A stretch of 41,417 nt of DNA from Novosphingobium sp. ST904 (GTDB lineage Bacteria; Pseudomonadota; Alphaproteobacteria; Sphingomonadales; Sphingomonadaceae), in assembly GCF_001298105.1 (NCBI RefSeq), contig NZ_LGJH01000119.1, forward strand, positions 1 to 41,417. Reading direction: 5' to 3'. Both the position numbers and the translations under genes were made by a program. The notes under the pieces were generated by a model. That model was not told where the DNA came from. It did not search any database and saw nothing but the letters and a program-made list of their open reading frames with translations. Shown here piece after piece: positions 18,371 to 28,184 of the stretch; position 1 is the stretch's first letter; each line of letters opens with the position of its first letter.

Positions 18371-20783
18371 GGCGCAGCGCCCATGCCGGAGCCGCACGGC
18401 TGGCCCGCAGCGATTGGCCCAGTACCGTCAGGATCGCGATCACCGTTGCCAGCAGGCTGCCACCGATGAAGAAGAGCGGCGAAAGCGCGATGCGGTCGTC
18501 GAAGCCGGCCAGCCATGTCCGCATCGCCACGAAGGCAAGCGGCCATGCCAGCAGGTTGGCCAGCAGCACGGGGCGCAGGAACTGGCCGACCAGCAGCCTG
18601 GCGATATCGCCGGAGGATGCCCCAAGGGTCTTGCGGATGCCGATTTCCTTGATCCGCATCTGGGTGTTGTAGGACGCCAGCCCCCATAGCCCGACGCAGC
18701 CGATCAGCACGGCAAGGCCCGCGCCAATGGCGAAGAGCCGCGTCGCGCGGTCGTCCGCCTCATAGAACTTGCCAAGCTGAGTGTCGGCGGTTTCCGCCTC
18801 GAACGGCACTTGCGGCACGGTGCGTTGCCAGATCGCGCGCACGGCATCCATCGTCACGCGCGGATCGCCGGCGAAGCGGATCGAGGCGACTGTCGTGTAG
18901 GCCTTTTCCGGCTCGCTGTAATAGACGTAGTAGCTGGCGCTGTTGGGTTCGCGCGGCGAGAAGAAGCGCATGTCCTCGACCACGCCGATGATCGTGCGTG
19001 GGCGATTGCCACCGACAGTCTTGCCAATGGCATCCTCTGGCGAGCGGAAGCCGAGCGTCGATACCGCGCGGCGGTTGATGACGATGTTGCGTTGCTGCCC
19101 GTCGGTGCGGGAAAGCGCATCGTCGTCGCGGTGGCTCTCGTCGAACACGCGGCCGGCAAGGATTCGGGTGCCGTGAACCTTGAAGAAATCGGGCCCGACG
19201 ATCATCCAGCGCAGCGAAGGCCCGTCTCCGGCGCGCCCCGGCAGGGGCACGTTATCGGCGTTGTTCTCGCCGCTGCCGCCCACCGCATTGTTGCCGAGCG
19301 CGGCGGCACGAACCGAAGGCAGTTCGCGGATCGCCGCCACGACCGCGCGCGTTTGTGCGGTGGCGACAAGGCTGTCGCGGGTGGAGAGCACCACCATCAG
19401 CCCCTCTCGCTGGAAGCCGAGATCGGATTGCCGGACATGGCGGGTCTGCGCGACCAGCACGCCGGTGCCGACCATGAAGGCGATGGCAAGGCCGAACTGG
19501 AGCACGACCAGCCCCTCCCGAACGCGGGTTCCCACGCGGCCGCCGCCGGGCGAACGGGCAGAAGCCAGCACACTCGCAGCCGGGTATCCGGAAAGCAGCA
19601 GCGCCGGATAGAAGCCCGCCAGCAGGCCGACGACGAGCGTCAGCACCACCAGCGCGGGAACGACCAGCGCATAGGGGATCGAAAGCGTCAGGCCGCCGGC
19701 GGCATTGACCAGCGGCAGGCTCAGTTCGGCCAGAATGAGCCCCAGCAGGGCCGCGACGCCGACCGTCAGCATGGCTTCGGACAGGAACTGCCGCACCAGC
19801 GCAAGCCGGTCCGCGCCGAGCACCTTGCGCATGGCGACTTCACGGGCACGCAGATTGGCGCGTGCCGTTGCCAGATTGACGTAGTTCACGGTGGCCACCA
19901 GCAGCGTCAGAAGTCCTACGATCGCAAGCGTGACGACGGTGATCTTCTGGCTGGCGCTGGCCTGCCCTTCCGGTTCCAGATGCATGCGGGCAAGCGGCAG
20001 CAGCGAGATTTGCTGCGTCTTCCAGGCATCCTTGCCCAGATCGGCAAGGCCCCGCCGGTTCACGAAAGGCGGCAGCTTCTGTTCGAAAGCGCGCGCGGCC
20101 TCCGGCGTGTCGAACCGCAGGAACGTCTGGAGCGAGGAACTGCCCCAATGAAACCACTGCGGCACAGGCGGCGTGGTGGGCATCGGCACCAGCAGCGACA
20201 GCTTGAAATCGGTATTCCTGGGCAGATCACGGAAAACCCCGGCGACGCGGTAATTGATGGTCTTGTCCATCGCTATCGTCAGGGTCTGGCCGATCGGATC
20301 GCTTGTCCCGAAATACCGGCGGGCCAGGGTTTCGCTGATCAGCACGCTGGTGGGCTGGCGCAGCGCCGTGCCGCTGCCGCGCACCATCGGCAGGTCGAAC
20401 ACGTCGAAAAACGCGGGATCGACTTGCGCGACATCGACCGACGCGGCAACGCCGCCACGAATGACGACGCCGCCGTTCCTGCCGCCCCGGATGCGGGTGC
20501 CGACAAGGCCGGGAAAGTCCTCGCGCATCTGTTCGAGCAGGCCGCTCATCGTATAGGGATAGGCACCGTTGAACGGGCTTTCCGGCAGGTTCCACACGGT
20601 CTGCACCACATAGATGCCCTCATGCCGGGGCAGCCACTTCTCGTAGCTGGTTTCGAACCGGGCGTAGAGCCCCAGGACGAGGAACACCGCGATCCCCACC
20701 GCCAGCCCGCCGACATTGAGCGCGGCATAGAGCTTGTGGCGGGTGAGCGAGCGGTAGAGCGAAAGCAAGGCGAAGCGGTTCAT
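18363..20783 (-). CDS. MacB-like ABC transporter permease (FtsX family, duplicated)
   Basis: An 806-residue permease without its own ATPase domain. It has two copies of the unit TM helix, periplasmic MacB_PCD domain, three-helix FtsX core. The first FtsX core contains VNYVNLATARANLRAREVAMRKVLGA and the second GLWGLASYNTQMRIKEIGIRKTLGA, giving about eight TM segments. These mechanotransmission-type transporters move periplasmic cargo rather than pumping through the inner membrane. The start at 20783 has a GAGGGG ribosome site and lies 10 bp after the ATPase stop. The duplicated layout is that of the ABC transporter permease linked to two-component systems rather than canonical MacB with a fused ATPase. 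Confidence 0.92.
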   Translation of the reverse strand: MNRFALLSLYRSLTRHKLYAALNVGGLAVGIAVFLVLGLYARFETSYEKWLPRHEGIYVVQTVWNLPESPFNGAYPYTMSGLLEQMREDFPGLVGTRIRGGRNGGVVIRGGVAASVDVAQVDPAFFDVFDLPMVRGSGTALRQPTSVLISETLARRYFGTSDPIGQTLTIAMDKTINYRVAGVFRDLPRNTDFKLSLLVPMPTTPPVPQWFHWGSSSLQTFLRFDTPEAARAFEQKLPPFVNRRGLADLGKDAWKTQQISLLPLARMHLEPEGQASASQKITVVTLAIVGLLTLLVATVNYVNLATARANLRAREVAMRKVLGADRLALVRQFLSEAMLTVGVAALLGLILAELSLPLVNAAGGLTLSIPYALVVPALVVLTLVVGLLAGFYPALLLSGYPAASVLASARSPGGGRVGTRVREGLVVLQFGLAIAFMVGTGVLVAQTRHVRQSDLGFQREGLMVVLSTRDSLVATAQTRAVVAAIRELPSVRAAALGNNAVGGSGENNADNVPLPGRAGDGPSLRWMIVGPDFFKVHGTRILAGRVFDESHRDDDALSRTDGQQRNIVINRRAVSTLGFRSPEDAIGKTVGGNRPRTIIGVVEDMRFFSPREPNSASYYVYYSEPEKAYTTVASIRFAGDPRVTMDAVRAIWQRTVPQVPFEAETADTQLGKFYEADDRATRLFAIGAGLAVLIGCVGLWGLASYNTQMRIKEIGIRKTLGASSGDIARLLVGQFLRPVLLANLLAWPLAFVAMRTWLAGFDDRIALSPLFFIGGSLLATVIAILTVLGQSLRASRAAPAWALRHE

Positions 20784-20793
20784 CCCCGGCCCC

Positions 20794-21471
20794 TCAGATC
20801 GAGCGCATGGCCGAGGCGACGATGCGCCCGTCGAGCATGTCGATGCGGCGTCTGGCCATGTCGGCATGGCTGGGCGAGTGCGTGACCATGACGATGGTCG
20901 CGCCTTCGTCGTTCAGCGCCTGGAGGATGTTCATCACCTGCTCGCCATTGGCGGTATCGAGGTTGCCGGTCGGTTCGTCCGCAAGGATCAGCCGGGGATC
21001 GCCAACGATGGCGCGGGCGATCGCCGCGCGCTGCTGCTGGCCGCCCGAAAGCTGGTGCGGAAAGTGACGCGCGCGGTGCGCGATGCCGACCTTGTCCATC
21101 GCCGCCGAAACCCGCGCGCGGCGATCCCCGCCGTTGCTGCGGTAGGCAAGGCCGAGGGCCACGTTCTCCTCGATGGTCAGTTCATCGATCAAATTGAAGC
21201 TCTGAAACACGAAGCCGAGCGTGGAGCCGCGAAACTTCGCCAGGTCCTTCTCGCCCATCGCCGCCAGATCCCGATCGCCGAACAGGTAGCGCCCGCTCGT
21301 GGGCCGGTCGACCGTGCCGAGCGTGTTGAGCAGGGTGGACTTGCCGCAGCCCGATGGCCCCATGATGGCAAGGAATTCCCCGGCGGCCACCTCAAGGTCG
21401 ATATCGCGAAGGGCCGTCGTTTCCACTTCGTCGGAAACGTAGCGGCGCTGGATCTTTTCCAGTCGGATCAT
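20794..21471 (-). CDS. MacB/LolD-type ABC transporter ATPase
   Basis: A 225-residue nucleotide-binding subunit with all motifs: Walker A GPSGCGKST, Q-loop FVFQSFN, signature LSGGQQQR, Walker B LILADEPTGNLD and H-loop VTHS. It powers the FtsX-type permease encoded directly downstream. It lies 15 bp after the adaptor gene in the same operon. Confidence 0.95.
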   Translation of the reverse strand: MIRLEKIQRRYVSDEVETTALRDIDLEVAAGEFLAIMGPSGCGKSTLLNTLGTVDRPTSGRYLFGDRDLAAMGEKDLAKFRGSTLGFVFQSFNLIDELTIEENVALGLAYRSNGGDRRARVSAAMDKVGIAHRARHFPHQLSGGQQQRAAIARAIVGDPRLILADEPTGNLDTANGEQVMNILQALNDEGATIVMVTHSPSHADMARRRIDMLDGRIVASAMRSI

Positions 21472-21486
21472 GAGAATGGCTCCCTG

Positions 21487-22788
21487 TTAGCGGATATTGA
21501 GGATGTCGCCGGTGACCGACGAGGTGTTGGAGGTGACGATGCGCTCGCCCGGCTGGAGGCCGGAGAGGATCTCCACCTGTTCGGGATTGCGGCGGCCGGT
21601 CTTCACGGCGCGGCGGCGGGCATGGGCGCCATCGGCGTCGAGCACGAAGACCGAGGAACCGCCGCCCGCTTCCAACCAGCCGCCGACAGGGGCGACCAGC
21701 GCAGGCGCGGTGCTGCCAAGCGTGATGCGGATATCGAGCGTCTGCCCGCGATTGAGCCCGGCGGGCGGCGCGCCCGCAAAATCCAGTTCGGTGCGGAAAC
21801 GCCCATCCTTCACGGCGGGCAGGACTTTCGAAACAGTCAGGCGGGCGCCATCGGCAATGGCCGTCTGCCCCACGGCGACGCGGCGCAGGTAATATTCGTC
21901 GACATCGGCGGTCAGCTTCCACGAACCTTCGCTGTCGACCTGCCCGGCCGGATCGCCCGGTTTGAGCGCCTGTCCGGGCTGGATCGTGAAATTGGTGAGG
22001 CGGCCGCCCATCGGCGCGCGGATCGTCAGCGCATCGAGGCTGGCGCGCACGGCCGCAAGATTGCTTTCGAGACGGCTGCGGGTGTCACCAAGCCGCGCGC
22101 CTTGCGTGGCGGTGATGCCCGCCTCGCGCGCGCTGCCCGATTGCAACTGGGCCAGCCGCTTCTGCTGGTAGGCGGCCTCTTCGGCATAGCTGCGCACACC
22201 GGCATCGGAGAGATAGCCCTGATCGTAAAGCTGCTGGCGGATAGCCAGTTCGCGGCGGGCCTTGATGAGATCGTAATTGGCCTGCGCCACCTGCCCGGCG
22301 CGGTCGATGCGGTTGCGCTCGATGCCGAGGTTCTCCCCCGCAACGCCGCCAAGCTGGCTCGCGATCTGCGCCTCGCGGGTCAGCACGTCGAGCCGCAGTT
22401 CGGGATTGGCGAGCGAGGCCAGCGGCTGGCCTTCGGAAACCATGGCGCCGTCCTGCACCAGCAGCTTCTCGACCTGCCCGCCCGAAAGCACGCCGACCAG
22501 CGTGGTGACTTTCGGCGCAACCGCCGCGCGCACCGGCAGATAGTCGGCGAAAGGCGCGCGGCTTACTATGCCGGTCTCGATCTGGGCAGCGGCGATGTCG
22601 GTCGATCCGCTGGCCGGCAGCAGCCGCCAGAGCAGCACGGCGGCCACCGCGACGCCGGCAATCGCCACAACGGCGGGCCGCCGCCATAGCGGCGCGCGGC
22701 GGCGCTCGACTTTGCGATCCATCTCCGCGCCGGGGGAAACGGTTGCATGTACGGGCTGTTCGGTCATCATGGGAACAGTGTCACCCAT
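21487..22788 (-). CDS. HlyD/MacA-type periplasmic adaptor protein
   Basis: A membrane fusion protein of 433 residues. A short cytoplasmic N-terminus is followed by one TM helix (VVAIAGVAVAAVLLWRLLPA), a split biotinyl-lipoyl-like domain (VGVLSGGQVEKLLVQDGAMVSEGQPLASL and the later IRAPMGGRLTNFTIQPGQALKPGD), a long coiled-coil hairpin between them, and a beta-barrel/C-terminal domain. It bridges the inner membrane permease and the TolC-type channel. The first gene of the export operon, it is divergent from the response regulator with only about 24 bp between annotated starts. The internal ATGs near 22770 are alternative starts. The inverted repeats at 22861-22888 probably regulate it. Confidence 0.9.
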   Translation of the reverse strand: MGDTVPMMTEQPVHATVSPGAEMDRKVERRRAPLWRRPAVVAIAGVAVAAVLLWRLLPASGSTDIAAAQIETGIVSRAPFADYLPVRAAVAPKVTTLVGVLSGGQVEKLLVQDGAMVSEGQPLASLANPELRLDVLTREAQIASQLGGVAGENLGIERNRIDRAGQVAQANYDLIKARRELAIRQQLYDQGYLSDAGVRSYAEEAAYQQKRLAQLQSGSAREAGITATQGARLGDTRSRLESNLAAVRASLDALTIRAPMGGRLTNFTIQPGQALKPGDPAGQVDSEGSWKLTADVDEYYLRRVAVGQTAIADGARLTVSKVLPAVKDGRFRTELDFAGAPPAGLNRGQTLDIRITLGSTAPALVAPVGGWLEAGGGSSVFVLDADGAHARRRAVKTGRRNPEQVEILSGLQPGERIVTSNTSSVTGDILNIR

Positions 22789-22812
22789 GTCCGCCGGAAA
22801 GCCTAAACCTCG

Positions 22813-24111
22813 ATGAATGCTGGAGTTTTTGAAGATGCCGGTCCCAGTGACCGTCCGGCCGCGGACACACTGTCCGCAAATGGACAGTCAGGCGCCTTGT
22901 CAAGCGACGGTACGATTCTCCTGATCGACGACAACCCTGCCGTGGCGGGGGCCATGGAAATCGCATTTCGCCTGGCCGGGCGGCGGCTCGATACGGCCAG
23001 CGGCCCGGAAGAGGCATTGTCGCGCCTTGCCAGCCGGCGGTTCGATGCCATCCTGCTCGACATGAATTTCACGCCCGGCCAGTCCAACGGGGAGGAAGGA
23101 CTGGCCTTGCTCTCGCGGATCATGGCCGACGATCCGGCGGCCTGCGTCGTCGTCATCACGGCGCACAGCGGCATCCGGATCGCGGTGGCGGCCATGCAGG
23201 CCGGAGCGCGGGACTTTGCGATGAAGCCATGGCGAAACAGCGAACTGGTGGCCAAAGTGGAGGCCGCTATCGCGCGGGACGCCCCTGCCGCCCCGGTTCC
23301 GACCGCCATGCCGCCCGAAGCGGAGCCTGTCCGGCTGCTCGGCGAAAGCGCGGCGATGCAGGCCCTGCGCGAACTGGTTCGCCGCGTGGCCCCCACCCCA
23401 GCCGGGGTGACGGTGACCGGGGCATCCGGCAGCGGGCGCACGCTCACGGCGCTGGCCGTCCATGCGGCGTCCGGGCGGGGCGAGGAGGAGCCCCCCAGGA
23501 TCGACCTGCGCGACGACGGCGCATGGGTTCGCCTTCAGGACAGCACCGGCACGGTAATCCTGCGTCACCCCGACAAGCTGGGCGAAGTGGCGCAGGCTCG
23601 CCTGTTGGATCGTCTGCCGTCAGCCGTGCGCTGCATCGCGATCGCCGACGATCTCGCCACCCTGTCACCGGCGCTGCGGCGCCGCATCGCCACCGTCGAA
23701 ATCGCGGTGCCGCCACTCGTCCGGCGGGAAGGCGACGGCATCCTGCTGGCGCGGCACTTTGCGCGCAGGGCCGCGGAGCGCTTTGGCCGTCCCCCGCCCC
23801 GGCTGACGGCGGCGGCCGAAGAGGCAGTCCGCTCGACCGTGTGGGACGATGAAGTGCGCGGACTGGCGCTGGCCATCGAACGCGCGGTGCTGCTGGCGGA
23901 GGACGGAACGGTCGATGCGGCGGCACTGGCATTGCCGATGGCGCCGGTTGCCGCCGGTTCCCCGGATGCCAGCTTCGACCTTACCGACGCCGAGAAAGCG
24001 ATGATCGAGGCGGCTTTGCGCGAACATCGGCACAATGTGACTCATGCCGCCGCCGCGCTGGGCCTCAGCCGGGGCGCGCTCTATCGTCGCATGGCGCGCT
24101 ATGGGCTTTAG
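22813..24111 (+). CDS. NtrC-like response regulator with degenerate AAA+ domain and Fis HTH
   Basis: A 432-residue regulator. The receiver domain is at about residues 33-150, with acidic residues in LLIDDN, phosphoacceptor Asp83 in LLDMNF, Thr116 and Lys138. A shortened AAA+ region (about 175-360) follows, with a Walker A-like GASGSGRT. The Fis helix-turn-helix is at the end (NVTHAAAALGLSRGALYRRM). The GAFTGA loop is absent and the Walker B acidic pair is replaced (TVILRHPDKL), so ATP hydrolysis and sigma-54 contact are unlikely. The frame is unbroken, so this is not a sequencing frameshift. The start is uncertain: ATG 22813 would put a strong operator-like repeat inside the gene, whereas TTG at 22897 would not. 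It pairs with the overlapping kinase gene and probably controls the exporter. Confidence 0.85.
   Translation: MNAGVFEDAGPSDRPAADTLSANGQSGALSSDGTILLIDDNPAVAGAMEIAFRLAGRRLDTASGPEEALSRLASRRFDAILLDMNFTPGQSNGEEGLALLSRIMADDPAACVVVITAHSGIRIAVAAMQAGARDFAMKPWRNSELVAKVEAAIARDAPAAPVPTAMPPEAEPVRLLGESAAMQALRELVRRVAPTPAGVTVTGASGSGRTLTALAVHAASGRGEEEPPRIDLRDDGAWVRLQDSTGTVILRHPDKLGEVAQARLLDRLPSAVRCIAIADDLATLSPALRRRIATVEIAVPPLVRREGDGILLARHFARRAAERFGRPPPRLTAAAEEAVRSTVWDDEVRGLALAIERAVLLAEDGTVDAAALALPMAPVAAGSPDASFDLTDAEKAMIEAALREHRHNVTHAAAALGLSRGALYRRMARYGL
22861..22888. promoter_or_regulatory. Overlapping inverted repeats, probable response-regulator operator
   Basis: GCGGACA-CAC-TGTCCGC (22861-22877) and ACTGTCC-GCAAAT-GGACAGT (22869-22888) are perfect 7-bp inverted repeats sharing a central TGTCC. 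They give three alternating half-sites, as expected for a Fis-type dimer with cooperative binding. They lie between the adaptor start and the probable true start of the response regulator. Confidence 0.6.
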
Positions 24112-25230
24112 GCTGGGCGCCATCCCTTCCGGGATCGGGCTCGCCCTGAGCGGTGCGGTGCGACCGAGGCCTGGCATCGGGGCATGTGGGGCACGCTGAC
24201 CGGCGCCGCCCTGCTCGCGGTCTGGATCGTCCTGATCCGCGCCTGGCGCTCGGGAACGGAACGGGTGCCCGCTGCACAAGCCGTTCTGCCCGCGCCGCCG
24301 GAAATCGGCTCGCATCGTCTGCTGCTCGATGCCGCGCCCACCCCGATGCTCGCGATACAGGGGAACAATGCACATGCCCTCAACCGTGCGGCGCGCAAGC
24401 TCTTCGCGACGGACGACAGGGTTCTGCCCGTGCCGTCCGCGCTGGCCGATGGCCAGGCCAGCCATTTCCGCCATCAGGGACGCAGCTGGCGGATAGACAG
24501 GGTTCTGCTGGCAGCCGAAAGCCGCACCGTGGTCACGCTGATCGACATCGAGCAGGAAGAACGCGCGGCGGAAGCGCGGGCGACCGCCGAAATGATACAG
24601 GTGCTCGGCCACGAACTGCTGAACGGCCTGGCGCCGATCGTCTCGCTGGCGGACAGCGGCCTTGCCGCGATCGACAGCCCCGCGCCCGACACGCCGCTGC
24701 TTCGCGAGATCCTCGGCACATTGACCCGGCAGGCGGAAGGCCTTCAACGTTTCGTCGAAGCCTACCGCATTCTGGCGCGCCTGCCTGCTCCGCAACTCCG
24801 CTCCATCCCGGTTGAGCAGCTCATCGAAGACCTTACGCGCCTTTGCGCCGGGCGCTGGCCGCAGGTCGCGATTTCTGTGGACGTCAAGGAAGGCCCTTCC
24901 CGGCTGATGGACCGCGACCAGATCAGCCAGGCCCTGTGGGCGCTGATCCAGAACGCAGCGGAGGCCGCAACCGCCGATCGCGGCGCGGACGCCCGGATCG
25001 AACTGGTCGTGCGCCGTCAGGATCAGGGGCTGGCCTTCGAAGTCCGCGACAACGGCAACGGAATCCCGCCCGAACACGAGGCGCTGGTGTTCCGGGCATT
25101 CCACACGACCAAGCCCGAAGGCACCGGAATCGGCCTCAGCCTCGCTCGCCAGATCGCGCATGCCCATGGCGGGACACTCTCGACCTGGCGTAGCGATCAG
25201 ACGATTTTCTGCCTGATCTTGCCGGACTAG
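24101..25230 (+). CDS. Sensor histidine kinase, probable frameshift near 24160
   Basis: A membrane sensor kinase. From ATG 24184 it is intact for 348 residues, with one TM helix (LTGAALLAVWIVLIRAW), a PAS-like segment (LLLDAAPTPMLAIQ...LNRAARKLF), H-box LGHELLNGLAPI, N-box QNAAEAA, G1 DNGNGIP and G2 GTGIGLSL. A likely true start is ATG 24101, which overlaps the regulator stop: it encodes GFRLGAIPSGIGLALSGAV, a plausible first TM helix. That helix joins the main frame (ATEAWHRGMWG) if one base is missing near 24160, giving about 376 residues and two TM helices. It probably phosphorylates the adjacent NtrC-like regulator in response to envelope stress or the exported compound. Confidence 0.85.
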
Positions 25231-25249
25231 AACCGCTCTCGCAGCGTAC

Positions 25250-25280
25250 ATCGCCCGGCGCCGGATTCCGGCCGGGCGAT
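25250..25280. terminator. Stem-loop after the histidine kinase gene
   Basis: Perfect 10-bp arms ATCGCCCGGC and GCCGGGCGAT around an 11-base loop, 20 bases after the kinase stop. There is no T-run, so termination is likely but not certain. Confidence 0.55.
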
Positions 25281-25423
25281 AGCCCGGTCCGAGCTTGGTC
25301 CCCTCCATTTCCCTGAAGTGGATGTTCCGCTGGACCGGCCACCTGCTTCATCCCCCCGCCGGGCCACAGAGCCTTGTCAGATCGCTCACCATGACGAGGG
25401 CGACCGTGAATCAGGGATTTAAA

Positions 25424-28110
25424 ATGACGGAACAGCTTCTTCGCGCGCGCCGCCGGCCTTTCCTGGCCGGCACCGCGCTTCTTGCCCTGTGCACAGCGGC
25501 CACGCCGGCCCTTGCCCAGACGGGCGCGCAAACTTCTTCGGCCGATGCGGACAAGACCGGCGACATCGTCGTCACCGGATCGCGCATCGACCGCCCAGGA
25601 TACGAATCGCCCACCCCGCTGCTCCACATGACCCAGGCCGACCTCGACGTGGTCAGCCGTACCAACGTCGGCGCCGCGCTGGCCGATCTCCCGCAGTTCA
25701 AGGCCTCGCAGTCGCCCCAGACCTCGGGCACCAATGCGCAGGCCGGCCGCTTCCCGATCAACATCCGCGGCCTCGGCGAGACACGCTCGCTCGTTCTCGT
25801 CGACGGACGCCGGCTGGTCAGCGACAACGATCTGAACACCGTGCCTTCGATCATGGTCAAGAGCGTGGACATCGTCACCGGCGGCGCTTCGGCGGCCTGG
25901 GGTTCCGATGCCGTCGCCGGCGTCGTGAACATGATCATCGACAGCGATTACGAAGGCGTGCGCCTCGGCGCCGAGGGCGGCTTGTCCTCACGCGGGGACG
26001 CGGGCCAGGTGAAGTTCGAGGGCAAGTACGGCACCGCCTTCGCGGGGGGCCGTGGCCACCTGGTGATCGGCGGCGAATACCTCGACAACAAGGGCATCCT
26101 CAAGAAGACCGACCGCAAGAACACCGGCCGTTTCGCCACCATCAGCAACACGCTGACCCCCGATGTCGGCCTGGCCACCCGCCTGATCGGCGGCTACATT
26201 GCCTCGGGCGTGCTCAAGGGCTATGGCTTCAACCCTGACGGCAGCCTTCGCACGCCCGATATCGGCACCGTGGTCGGCACCAACATGGTCGGCGGCGAAG
26301 GCCCGTCCGACGACGAACGCAGCCCGCTCATCACGCCGCAGCAGCGCTACACCCTGATGGCCAAGACATCGTTCGAGCTGACCGACACGCTCAAGCTCAG
26401 CGCGGACCTGCGCTATTCGCGCTACTACAACAGCTACACCTGGTTCGGCGACCACACCGGCAGCGTTACCATCAAGTCCGACAACGCCTTCCTGAACGAC
26501 GACATCAGGCAGATGCTGGCGGATGCGGATCAGGGCAGCTTCACCATGGCCCGCTACAACGCGGACCTGTCGTACAGCACCATCAACCTCGACCGCCGCA
26601 GCATCCAGGGCACGCTCGCGCTCGACGGCAGCTTCGGTGACGGGCGGTGGCGCTACGGGGCCTATTACAGCCACGGCCAGTACCGCAACAAGATCAACAC
26701 CCCGGGCTTCCTGATCACCCAGAACTTCAACAATGCGGTGGACGCGGTGATCGACCCGGCCACGGCGAGGCGGTCTGCCGTTCCGGCGCGGCGGGCTGCG
26801 TGCCGATTGACCTGTTCGGCGAAGGCGCGCCCTCGCAGGAAGCGATCGACTACGTGACCGGCACGCCGCGCCTGAACAGCCTCAACAAGATCGACACTTA
26901 CGGCGTCTCGCTGCGCGGCGAGCCGTTCGACCTTCCCGCCGGGCCGGTCTCGATCGCGATCGGCGCCGAAGGGCGCAACCTGTCCACCGTGTCGAAGGTC
27001 GGCGAACTCGGTGCCGCCAAGGCCTTCACCTCGTTCTGGTTCAACTCGCTGCGCGGCAAGTACGACGTCAAGGAAGCCTTCGCCGAAGTGGTGGTGCCGG
27101 TGATCCGCGATGTGCCCGTACTGCGCAAGCTGGAACTGAATGGCGCCGTGCGCGCATCGGACTACAGCACCAGCGGCACGGTATGGTCGTGGAAACTGGG
27201 CGCCACCAACGAATTCCTGCCCGGCGTGATCGGCCGCGTCACCCGCTCGCGCGACATCCGCGCACCCAACGTCAGCGAACTCTACACGAACCAGACGGTC
27301 AGCAACGTCAACATCGTCGATCCGCGCTACACCGATGACGGCAGCCGCAGCGTGGTCGTCTATGGCGGCGGCAACCCTTCGCTGAAGCCCGAAAAGTCGG
27401 ACACCTGGACGGCCGGCATCACCACCGCCCCGCTGCACGGCCTGACTGCCTCGATCGACTATTTCAACATCGCGATCAGGGACGTCATCACCAGCATCAG
27501 CGCGCAAGTGCTGATCGATCGCTGCGATGGCGGCAATACCAGCCTGTGCGACTATATCACCCGCGACAGCACGGACCGCATCACCAGCGTCGCGTCGTCC
27601 TCGGTCAACCTGTCGGAGTTCAAGAGCGACGGCGTGGACGCCGAAGTGGCCTACACGCTGCCGGTCAACAACGATGCCAACGGCCGCTTCAACTTCCGGC
27701 TGGTGGGCACCTGGGTGAACCACTTCACCACCGACGATGGCGTGACCAAGGTCGAATACGTGAAATCGCAAGGCTATGCCTTCGTCAACGGCGTGCCGCG
27801 CATCCGCGCCAATGCCTCGGTCGGCTATGCCAGCGACGGCTTCAGCGGCATGGTGCGCGCACGCTACATCTCGGCCGGCTACTGGAACCGCACCAGCACC
27901 GCGCTGACCAACAACCGCATCCCCGCCTATGCCTATGTCGACCTGCAACTGAGCCAGAAGGTTCCCTTCGGCGACGGCGGCAAGCATTTCGAGATCTACG
28001 GCAACGTGTCGAACCTGTTCGACAAGGACCCGCCGCTCTACTCGACCTTCTCGCCGTATTACGACGTGATCGGACGATACATGACGGTCGGCGCGCGTCT
28101 GGAGTTCTGA
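25424..28110 (+). CDS. TonB-dependent receptor, frameshifted near 26765
   Basis: An outer membrane receptor of about 895 residues after restoring one base. The signal peptide (FLAGTALLALCTAATPALAQ) is followed by a TonB box-like DIVVTGSRI and the plug domain (IRGLGETRSLVLVDGRRL, ASAAWGSDAVAGVVNMI). The large 22-strand barrel ends MTVGARLEF with a terminal Phe. The frame breaks after DPAT (GGG read as GG); the next frame continues EAVCRSGAAGCVPIDLFGEGAPS. ATG 25424 has TCAGGGATTT upstream. It takes up a scarce ligand using the proton motive force. This plug type is common in sphingomonad receptors for plant oligosaccharides, peptides or aromatics; the ligand is unknown. A terminator follows. 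Confidence 0.92.
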
Positions 28111-28132
28111 AGAACGCCCGGCGGCAAAAAGG

Positions 28133-28166
28133 AAAGGCGCGGGTTTCACACCCGCCGCCTTTTTTT
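28133..28166 (+). terminator. Rho-independent terminator after the TonB receptor gene
   Basis: The hairpin AAAGGCGCGGGT...ACCCGCCGCCTTT continues into a run of seven T. It is positioned just after the receptor stop and before a convergent gene. Confidence 0.9.
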
Positions 28167-28184
28167 GGCCTGTAGCATCGAAAG

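Noticed and set aside
18810..20885. 691-residue open frame opposite the FtsX/MacB permease
   Set aside because: Antisense shadow caused by high GC; composition rich in Arg, His and Gln with no domain, and the permease frame is certain.
20866..22689. 607-residue open frame opposite the ATPase and adaptor genes
   Set aside because: Antisense shadow spanning two genes with full family motifs on the other strand.
23665..25308. 547-residue minus-strand open frame under the response regulator and kinase
   Set aside because: Overlaps two genes with intact receiver, HTH and kinase motifs; no signal of its own.
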